From positions 9,492 to 16,587 of the forward strand of contig PKXB01000080.1 in assembly GCA_003133345.1 (NCBI GenBank): 7,096 nt of DNA. The letters are read 5' to 3'. How positions within the stretch are numbered: the first letter of the stretch is position 1; every line of letters starts with the position of its first letter. Shown here one piece after another: positions 1 through 7,096 of this stretch. The translations under genes were made by a program, and so were the position numbers. The DNA is from Hyphomicrobiales bacterium. GTDB taxonomy: Bacteria; Pseudomonadota; Alphaproteobacteria; Rhizobiales; Xanthobacteraceae. The notes under the pieces were generated by a model. The model was not told where the DNA came from, did no database searches, and worked only from the letters and a program-made list of their open reading frames with translations.

Positions 1-2502
<2,502 letters not shown>

Positions 2503-2510
<8 letters not shown>

Positions 2511-2529
2511 GGGCGGTTCCCTTAGGCTC
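2503..2529 (+). terminator. Hairpin overlapping the carB stop codon (possible terminator or 3'-end stabiliser)
   Basis: GCCTGAGGG (2505-2513) pairs with CCCTTAGGC (2519-2527) through nine pairs including one G-U, around the 5-nt loop CGGTT. Two further pairs (one G-U) extend the base to 2503/2529. The TGA stop of carB lies inside the left arm. No T-run follows, so this is not a classical intrinsic terminator; a T-poor terminator or an RNA-stabilising structure is possible. Confidence 0.4.
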
Positions 2530-2597
2530 TGCAAGGCGAGCGACGGCGCGAGTTTGGCCGGGAATTCCACGGTCGCGGCGCAGGTGAAACTGGCCGC

Positions 2598-2620
2598 GGT
2601 CGAGGTTTTTTTAACCGACC
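2598..2620 (+). other. T-loop hairpin in the carB-greA spacer
   Basis: GGTC (2598-2601) pairs with GACC (2617-2620) and GGTT (2604-2607) with AACC (2613-2616), giving eight pairs, a 2-nt bulge and a loop of five T. A second weak stem just upstream, CGCGGC (2574-2579) with GCCGCG (2593-2598), sits 7 nt before the seven-T run 2606-2612 and is an alternative, poor terminator for carB. Function is unknown. Confidence 0.3.
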
Positions 2621-2630
2621 CTCGTCACAG

Positions 2631-2663
2631 GACTCCGGCGCGCGGAAATCCGTGGCCGGAGTC
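2631..2663 (+). other. Strong hairpin in the greA upstream region
   Basis: GACTCCGGC (2631-2639) is a perfect inverted repeat of GCCGGAGTC (2655-2663). Inside it CGCGG (2641-2645) pairs with CCGTG (2650-2654), with one G-U, around an AAAT loop; one G (2640) is bulged. The result is about 14 pairs in a compact stem-loop. No T-run follows on either strand, so a terminator call is not supported. It lies 100-130 nt before greA and could be leader RNA structure or a DNA dyad. Confidence 0.45.
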
Positions 2664-2746
2664 GTATTGCGAGTCGATGGAACGGGATTTTGGAAGGTGG
2701 AAGGGGCTTGGCGGCGCTAACGCGTACGACAGTTCGGGCGCCCGCC

Positions 2747-2752
2747 AGGAGG
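2747..2752 (+). promoter_or_regulatory. greA ribosome binding site
   Basis: A perfect AGGAGG stands 10 nt before ATG 2763 and fixes the greA start. GGCGGCGC (2710-2717) can pair, with one bulge, with GCGCCCGCC (2738-2746), which ends directly at the first base of this site, so local folding could affect ribosome access. Confidence 0.8.
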
Positions 2753-2762
2753 AGATGAGACG

Positions 2763-3236
2763 ATGGACAAAATTCCAATGACGGCGGCCGGCTATTCGAC
2801 GCTCGAGGCTGAGCTCAAGCATTGCCAGCAGGTCGAGCGGCCGCGCATCATCCAGCAGATCACCGAGGCGCGCACGCACGGCGACCTGTCGGAGAATGCC
2901 GAATATCACGCCGCCAAGGAGCAGCAGTCGCTCAACGAGGGCCGCATCGCCGAGCTCGAGGACAAGCTGGCGCGCGCCGACATCATCGACGTGTCGAAGC
3001 TGTCGGGCGACACCATTACGTTCGGCGCCACGGTGACGCTGGTCGACGAGGACACCGACGAGAAGAAGGTGTGGCAGATCGTCGGCGAACCGGAAGCCAA
3101 CGCCAAGGCCGGCCGGATTTCCATCACCTCGCCGCTGGCGCGCGCGCTGATCGGCAAGGCCAAGGGCGCGACCGTCGAGGTCGTAGCCCCCGGCGGCGCC
3201 AAGGCCTATGAAGTGAAAAAGATCGAGTGGAAGTGA
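2763..3236 (+). CDS. greA: Transcription elongation factor GreA
   Basis: GreA enters the secondary channel of stalled, backtracked RNA polymerase and stimulates cleavage of the extruded 3' RNA end so elongation can resume. The 157-residue product has the usual family length. Residues 1 to about 75 form the N-terminal antiparallel coiled coil; the tip carries GDLSENAEY with the acidic residues Asp41 and Glu44 in the positions expected for Mg2+ coordination at the polymerase active site. Residues from about 80 to 157 form the C-terminal FKBP-like domain ([44 protein letters not shown]). The start is supported by AGGAGG 10 nt upstream. Both acidic tip residues are present, so this is a cleavage-competent GreA and not a Gfh-type decoy. 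The 252-nt spacer after carB, with hairpins, suggests its own promoter, though I could not pick a convincing -35/-10 pair. Confidence 0.97.
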   Translation: MDKIPMTAAGYSTLEAELKHCQQVERPRIIQQITEARTHGDLSENAEYHAAKEQQSLNEGRIAELEDKLARADIIDVSKLSGDTITFGATVTLVDEDTDEKKVWQIVGEPEANAKAGRISITSPLARALIGKAKGATVEVVAPGGAKAYEVKKIEWK

Positions 3237-3239
3237 TTT

Positions 3240-3270
3240 GCCCGGCAACGGATGCCGAGCGGGCTTATTT
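3240..3270 (+). terminator. Weak terminator-like hairpin after greA
   Basis: GCCC (3240-3243) pairs with GGGC (3261-3264) and the inner GGCA (3244-3247) with TGCC (3253-3256); the loop is ACGGA and GAGC is bulged. The sequence then turns T-rich (TTATTT, 3265-3270), which suits termination of greA. It starts 4 nt after the greA stop and abuts the stop codon of the convergent minus-strand gene, so it may serve both, but no T-run follows on the minus strand. Confidence 0.45.
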
Positions 3271-3684
3271 CACCGTGACATTGAATAAGATTTCCATATT
3301 GAAGCGATCATTGGCGTCGCCGGGGTTGGAGCGCCGATAGCGAAAGCTGTCGGTGCCGACGAATCCCGGCTTCGATTGGTAAAATATCGCGACCCCCGTC
3401 ACCGTCTTGCCTACGCATTGCGACGGCTGCGTGTCGCCATATCGGTTTTGCGCCCTAATAACGATGTCGTTCGGCTCAGTGCTCACCGTGCCGTTGGCGG
3501 GGGGCGCGAGCACGCTTATTTCGACTTGGCCCGGCCGGCATTGCTTGTCGAAGCGATCATGCGTTGCAATTTGCGTCTTGACGCCGGACTGGGCGGTCGC
3601 TGACACGCCGCCCTGCTGCGCGGCGGCCGAAACGCATACGAGACAGCTCACGACAACGAGTAAATTCCGTCCCATCCCTGCCAT
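3265..3684 (-). CDS. Small exported protein with an Ig/cadherin-like motif, function unknown
   Basis: This 139-residue protein is not one I can name. The N-terminus (MAGMGRNLLVVV to about VSAAA, residues 1-22) is a Sec signal peptide: Arg6, a hydrophobic core and an Ala-rich cleavage site around residue 22. Because Cys14 and Cys17 lie within the core with no lipobox at the cleavage site, a lipoprotein is unlikely. The mature part has two cysteines (Cys49, Cys90) that could form a disulfide. Residues 58-116 (LAPPANGTVS, then PGFVGTDSFRYR) resemble the bacterial cadherin-like/Big repeats, where a beta-sandwich ends in G(F/Y)xGTDSFxY; only one unit is present. GGAGG lies 5 nt before ATG 3684; the in-frame ATG at 3675 is spaced less well. 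The lrp stop is 40 nt upstream on the same strand with no obvious terminator between, so co-transcription is likely. Third codon positions are less GC-biased than in the neighbours and a TTA codon is used near the end. Confidence 0.8.
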   Translation of the reverse strand: MAGMGRNLLVVVSCLVCVSAAAQQGGVSATAQSGVKTQIATHDRFDKQCRPGQVEISVLAPPANGTVSTEPNDIVIRAQNRYGDTQPSQCVGKTVTGVAIFYQSKPGFVGTDSFRYRRSNPGDANDRFNMEILFNVTVK

Positions 3685-3724
3685 AGCCCCCTCCGTCGTA
3701 AGGCCGGTTTGCGTTGAGCGCCGC

Positions 3725-4198
3725 TCAGCCGTCCTGTTCCATCGGCACCATGGCGGCGTCCTTGGAGTTGCGCAGCGTGAGCGAAGTCTTCACGTTGCGC
3801 ACATTGGGCGCGGCGGTGAGCTTCTCGACGAAGGCCTGGAAGGTCTTCAAATCCGGCGCGACGCATTTGAGCACGAAGTCGATCTCACCCGAGAGCATCC
3901 AACATTCGCGCACCAGCGGCTGCGCACGAACGAACTCTTCGAAGGCGGCAAGGTCGGGCTCCGCCTGGCTCGCCAGATGCACCATGGCGAACACCGTCAC
4001 CTCGTAGCCGAGCTTCTTCTCGTCGAGCAGCGCGCGGTAGCCCTTGATGTAGCCGGCCTCCTCCAGCGCGCGCACGCGGCGCAGGCAGGGTGGCGCCGAA
4101 ATGCCGACCCGGCGCGACAGCTCGACATTGGTCATGCGGCCGTCGTCCTGCAGCTCTTTCAGAATCTTGCGGTCGATGGCATCGAGTCGGGCGGTCAA
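3725..4198 (-). CDS. lrp: Lrp/AsnC-family transcriptional regulator
   Basis: The product is a DNA-binding regulator of the feast/famine family, which usually senses amino acids and acts as dimers to hexadecamers. From TTG 4198 it is 157 residues, the usual family size. Residues 4-60 form the winged HTH (LDAIDRKILKELQDDGRMTN, then VELSRRVGIS and RRVRALEEAGYIKGY). Residues from about 65 to 145 form the RAM ligand/oligomerisation domain (VTVFAMVHL, VRECWMLSGEIDFVLKCVAPD, VRNVKTSLTLR). I chose the TTG because GGAGG stands 5 nt before it and family homology begins right there. An in-frame ATG at 4237 would add 13 residues, has no Shine-Dalgarno sequence and would push the start close to the intergenic palindrome. 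The gene diverges from trxB and probably reads into the exported-protein gene. The symbol is family-level; which Lrp paralogue it is cannot be decided here. Confidence 0.94.
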   Translation of the reverse strand: MTARLDAIDRKILKELQDDGRMTNVELSRRVGISAPPCLRRVRALEEAGYIKGYRALLDEKKLGYEVTVFAMVHLASQAEPDLAAFEEFVRAQPLVRECWMLSGEIDFVLKCVAPDLKTFQAFVEKLTAAPNVRNVKTSLTLRNSKDAAMVPMEQDG

Positions 4199-4203
4199 GC
4201 TCC

Positions 4204-4208
4204 CCTCC
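4204..4208 (-). promoter_or_regulatory. lrp ribosome binding site (supports TTG start)
   Basis: The minus strand reads CCGGAGGGGAGC and then TTG. GGAGG (4208 to 4204) lies 5 nt before TTG 4198. The block CCGGAGGGGA (4210 to 4201) is complementary over 10 nt, with one G-U pair, to the sRNA segment 6523-6532 in this window. Confidence 0.65.
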
Positions 4209-4239
4209 GGGGATGAGCAAAAGCTGGGAACATCCATAC

Positions 4240-4273
4240 CGCGAAATAATGTTTCGCGAAACATTATTGCGCG
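4240..4273. promoter_or_regulatory. 34-bp palindrome in the divergent lrp/trxB promoter region (candidate operator)
   Basis: Bases 4245-4268 form a perfect 24-bp palindrome, with half-site AATAATGTTTCG and its exact inverse. Four further pairs outside a single mismatch (4244/4269) extend it to 4240-4273, so 16 of 17 pairs match. It is strikingly AT-rich at its edges for this genome. The centre is 58 nt upstream of the lrp start and about 181 nt upstream of trxB. Perfect symmetry between divergent genes, next to a regulator gene, fits an operator, most simply for autoregulation by the Lrp protein; LsrB-like LysR binding is the main alternative. The even-length symmetry does not fit a strict T-N11-A LysR box. 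Confidence 0.7.
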
Positions 4274-4305
4274 ACTGCCGCGACACAGTACCCTGCGTAA
4301 ACTAA

Positions 4306-5403
<1,098 letters not shown>

Positions 5404-5406
5404 GTC

Positions 5407-6318
5407 ATGGTCACACCCAATAAGTCGATGGATTGGGACAAGCTGAAGGTGTTCCACGCCGCTGCGGAAGCCGGTTCATTCACTCATGCCGGCGAGCGGC
5501 TCGGCCTGTCGCAGTCGGCGGTCTCGCGTCAGGTCTCGGCGCTCGAAGGCGAACTGTCGGTGTCGCTGTTCCACCGCCATGCGCGCGGGCTGATCCTCAC
5601 CGAACAGGGCGAGCTGCTCTTCCGCACGGCGCACGAAGTTTTCATGAAGCTGGAAGCCGCGCGCACCAAGCTCACCGACAGCCGCGAACGGCCGAACGGC
5701 GAATTGAAAGTATCCACCACGCCCGGCATCGGCGTGCATTGGCTCACCCCGCGGCTCGGCGAATTCCTCGACCTTTATCCCGACATCCATATCACCTTGA
5801 TCACCACCGACGAGGAGCTCGACCTGGCGATGCGCGAGGCCGACGTCGCCATCCGCCTGCGCCAGCCGACCCAGCCCGACCTGATCCAGCGCAAGCTGTT
5901 CTCCGTGCATTTCCACGCCTATGCCTCGCCCGACTATCTCAAGCGCTTCGGCACGCCGCGCGACCACGCGGACCTCGACAAGCACCGCATCATTCTGCTC
6001 GGCGGCAACGTGCCGGCGCATTTCGCCAACCGGCGCTGGCTGCTCGAAATCAGCCGCGACGGCAAAGGCGCACGCAGCCCGAATCTGACTATCAATAATG
6101 TGCTCGGCGTCCTACGCGCCTGCCAGCGCGGCTTAGGCGTCGCGATTCTGCCCGATTATCTGGTGGAGGAAAATGGCGGACTGGTGCAGCTGTTCGGCGA
6201 CGACAACACGCTCGCGCTCGATGCCTATTTCGTCTATCCGGAGGAACTCAAGTCGGTCGCGCGTATCCAGGTATTCCGCGACTTCCTGGTTGCCAACGCG
6301 CAGCGCTGGCATTTCTGA
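5407..6318 (+). CDS. lsrB: LysR-type transcriptional regulator, probable LsrB/VtlR counterpart
   Basis: The product is a 303-residue LysR-type regulator of normal length. Residues 8-67 form the winged HTH (MDWDKLKVFHAAAEAGSFTH, LSQSAVSRQVSALE, FHRHARGLILTEQG), then a linker helix to about residue 90, then the periplasmic-binding-protein-like effector domain from 97 (LKVSTTPGIGVHWLTPRL, DVAIRLRQP, LRACQRGLGVAILPDYL). The only cysteine is Cys239. The TAA of trxB is 3 nt before ATG 5407, implying translational coupling; the Shine-Dalgarno match is weak (GGCGGA). Met8 (ATG 5428) is an alternative start where homology begins. As I recall, S. meliloti LsrB is encoded beside trxB, senses redox state through cysteines and acts on oxidative-stress and lps genes, while the Brucella orthologue VtlR activates an AbcR sRNA. 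Family assignment is firm. The symbol rests on gene order, the sRNA candidate downstream and general resemblance. Confidence 0.9.
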   Translation: MVTPNKSMDWDKLKVFHAAAEAGSFTHAGERLGLSQSAVSRQVSALEGELSVSLFHRHARGLILTEQGELLFRTAHEVFMKLEAARTKLTDSRERPNGELKVSTTPGIGVHWLTPRLGEFLDLYPDIHITLITTDEELDLAMREADVAIRLRQPTQPDLIQRKLFSVHFHAYASPDYLKRFGTPRDHADLDKHRIILLGGNVPAHFANRRWLLEISRDGKGARSPNLTINNVLGVLRACQRGLGVAILPDYLVEENGGLVQLFGDDNTLALDAYFVYPEELKSVARIQVFRDFLVANAQRWHF

Positions 6319-6360
6319 GTTTCACCGCGGCAAAATAGCGCAGCAGCGGTTGGCAATTTG

Positions 6361-6376
6361 GCATGGCCATCATGCG
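6361..6376 (+). repeat. Dyad-containing repeat, copy 1 (candidate regulator site)
   Basis: The sequence GCATGGCCATCATGCG contains the inverted arms GCATG and CATGC five bases apart (15-bp dyad). It is repeated with two differences at 6412-6427. It lies about 105 nt upstream of the start predicted for the sRNA (centre 6368). Confidence 0.5.
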
Positions 6377-6411
6377 TGTGACTTGCGAATTGGCCGGCGA
6401 ATTGCGATTCA

Positions 6412-6427
6412 GCATGGCAGTCATGCG
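6412..6427 (+). repeat. Dyad-containing repeat, copy 2 (candidate regulator site)
   Basis: The sequence GCATGGCAGTCATGCG matches copy 1 at 14 of 16 positions; both differences fall in the spacer, so the inverted arms GCATG/CATGC are intact. The centre (6419) is 51 bp from copy 1, close to five helical turns, and about 54 nt upstream of the predicted sRNA start. That is where a LysR activator commonly binds. It lacks a canonical T-N11-A. Confidence 0.5.
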
Positions 6428-6437
6428 GCGTATGACG

Positions 6438-6466
6438 TTGCTGGAGCAGCGTGCGGATCGCATAAT
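6438..6466 (+). promoter_or_regulatory. Candidate sigma-70-type promoter for the sRNA
   Basis: TTGCTG (6438-6443) and CATAAT (6461-6466) are separated by exactly 17 nt. The -10 matches the consensus at five of six positions; the -35 keeps the TTG core. Initiation would fall near 6473. The weak -35 and the dyads upstream would suit an activator-dependent promoter. Confidence 0.5.
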
Positions 6467-6472
6467 TGCCGC

Positions 6473-6593
6473 TCGCTGTTGCACCGGATGTTTCCTCCCA
6501 GAGTCACCGGTGTGCAGCATGTTCCCCTCTGGAAGATTGCCGGTCCCCACACCGGCAAACTGAAACCGGGCCCCTCACGGGGCCCGGTTTTTT
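6473..6593 (+). ncRNA. abcR: Candidate AbcR-type (alpha-r15) trans-acting small RNA
   Basis: A roughly 120-nt RNA is predicted from the promoter at 6438-6466 to the intrinsic terminator at 6563-6593. It would start single-stranded, with the CU-rich TTTCCTCCCA (6491-6500), then fold into three hairpins: CCAGAG (6498-6503) with CTCTGG (6527-6532); TTGCCGGT (6537-6544) with ACCGGCAA (6551-6558) around CCCCAC; and the 12-bp terminator. The loop of the first hairpin carries a second CU-rich patch (TTCCCC). AbcR/alpha-r15 RNAs are, as I recall, about this size, have three hairpins, expose anti-Shine-Dalgarno CU-rich stretches, repress ABC-transporter and other mRNAs with Hfq, and lie beside the lsrB/vtlR gene in Sinorhizobium and Agrobacterium, where they are tandem. 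Only one copy is seen here. The exact 5' end is a guess. The alternative is a structured 3' UTR of the LysR transcript. Confidence 0.65.
6563..6593 (+). terminator. Strong intrinsic terminator
   Basis: AAACCGGGCCCC (6563-6574) is perfectly complementary to GGGGCCCGGTTT (6579-6590) around the 4-nt loop TCAC, and six T (6588-6593) complete it. It ends the sRNA and any readthrough from the trxB-lysR transcript, whose last stop codon is 245 nt upstream. Confidence 0.93.
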
Positions 6594-7096
6594 ATCGGGC
6601 GTTGCTGTCAGCGCGACACTCAGCGAAATCATGCGGCGTCAATGTCGTCCGCGCACCGCGATTTCACGCGATCGTACGCGCGGAGTCGCTTGAAAATGAA
6701 TTGGGAGAATGCGCGCAGCTTTTTTGCCGGGAATGTTCTTGGCGTCATCGTTCGCGACTCGACGACGCGCTACTTTCTCCGGAGCGGATAGAATTGTAGG
6801 GCTCGAGCTGCGGCCACCGGTGCCCGCCTGCCCCGCCCCGGACGGCCATCATTTCCCTGTCATGCAGCGGCCCTATCCTGGGGGTTCCGCCAAGCCCACC
6901 ATCACGAAGAAGTCATCGGGGTAAAACTGGCAAAAACCTGTTCAGGAACCAGCCGGACTGCCGACGGTTGCTATAGGCTAAAGCCTGCGGCAAGGCCGGA
7001 AATACCAGCCAAATCGGGGATTTTAGGCCCAGTGCAAAATAGCCACAGTCGGCGGCTGTTTCGCTCTTGCTTGTTGGGAAAAGCGTAACTACCGCA
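6594..7096. other. Intergenic stretch of about 500 nt without a supportable gene
   Basis: No reading frame here has both a credible ribosome site and the GC-rich third positions of its neighbours. A 71-codon plus-strand frame (6709-6924) and a 35-codon minus-strand frame (6852 to 6745) look like chance. A minus-strand frame is open from the right edge to TGA at 6913-6915 (about 60 codons), but only about 58 percent of its third positions are G or C, so it is not convincing. Small dyads occur, for example CCTG-TT-CAGG (6937-6946) and AGGCT-AA-AGCCT (6975-6986). GGAAC (6945-6949) with GGTT (6966-6969) at a 16-nt distance is a weak EcfG-like promoter match. The stretch may be the upstream region of a gene beyond the window. 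Confidence 0.5.

Noticed and set aside
4240..4273. Palindrome as an intrinsic terminator
   Set aside because: It lies between divergent starts, not after a gene, and no T-run follows on either strand; an operator is the simpler reading.
6701..6726. Six-T run at about 6720 as a second terminator
   Set aside because: No stable hairpin stands immediately upstream; only a poor GCGCG pairing with a loop of about 30 nt could be drawn.
6745..6852. 35-codon minus-strand frame with AGGGAA upstream of its ATG
   Set aside because: It is short, low in complexity towards the end and has no homology I recognise; one weak ribosome site is not enough.
6709..6924. 71-codon plus-strand frame
   Set aside because: Arg/Ser/Pro-rich composition typical of random GC-rich frames, and a purine stretch too close to the ATG to be a good ribosome site.
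6913..7096. Minus-strand frame of about 60 codons open from the right edge to TGA at 6913-6915
   Set aside because: There is no start codon in view, G or C at only about 58 percent of third positions against a much higher figure in real genes here, and no recognisable motif. It could still be the tail of a gene outside the window; longer sequence would decide.

Overview
The window looks like a chromosomal core segment from a GC-rich alphaproteobacterium, probably order Hyphomicrobiales and closest in flavour to the Bradyrhizobium/Rhodopseudomonas group. The basis is high GC content with strong GC bias at third codon positions, the protein sequences themselves, and the gene order carB, greA, lrp, trxB, lysR. 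This placement was read by eye and not searched. I see no insertion sequence, phage gene, tRNA, rRNA or CRISPR array.

Layout. 1-2510: the 3' part of carB (large subunit of carbamoyl-phosphate synthetase), cut by the window's left edge. 2511-2762: an intergenic spacer with several hairpins. 2763-3236: greA, a transcript-cleavage factor, followed by a weak terminator-like hairpin. 3265-3684 (minus): a small exported protein of unknown function with an Ig/cadherin-like motif. 3725-4198 (minus): an Lrp/AsnC regulator that probably starts at TTG and may be co-transcribed with the exported protein. 4199-4437: the divergent lrp/trxB promoter region, holding a 24-bp perfect palindrome (34 bp with one mismatch). 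4438-5403: trxB, thioredoxin reductase. 5407-6318: a LysR-type regulator only 3 nt behind trxB, very likely the counterpart of LsrB/VtlR. 6319-7096: no gene encoding a convincing protein. It holds two repeated dyads, a sigma-70-like promoter and a roughly 120-nt three-hairpin RNA ending in a strong intrinsic terminator. The last 500 nt show nothing I can support as a gene.

The most interesting part is 3725-6593. As I recall, Sinorhizobium meliloti has the order lrp / trxB-lsrB, with tandem AbcR (alpha-r15) small RNAs next to lsrB, and the Brucella orthologue VtlR activates an AbcR RNA. The structured RNA downstream of the LysR gene here fits an AbcR-type sRNA in size, in its three-hairpin architecture, in its single-stranded CU-rich anti-Shine-Dalgarno segment and in its position. 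The two dyads upstream of its promoter are candidate regulator sites. One CU-rich segment of the sRNA is also complementary over 10 nt (one G-U pair) to the ribosome-binding site of the lrp gene in this same window. Together these suggest a compact redox/nutrient regulatory module: the LysR protein controls the sRNA, the sRNA may repress lrp, and Lrp or another regulator acts at the lrp/trxB palindrome. The links are inference; the sequence elements are directly visible.
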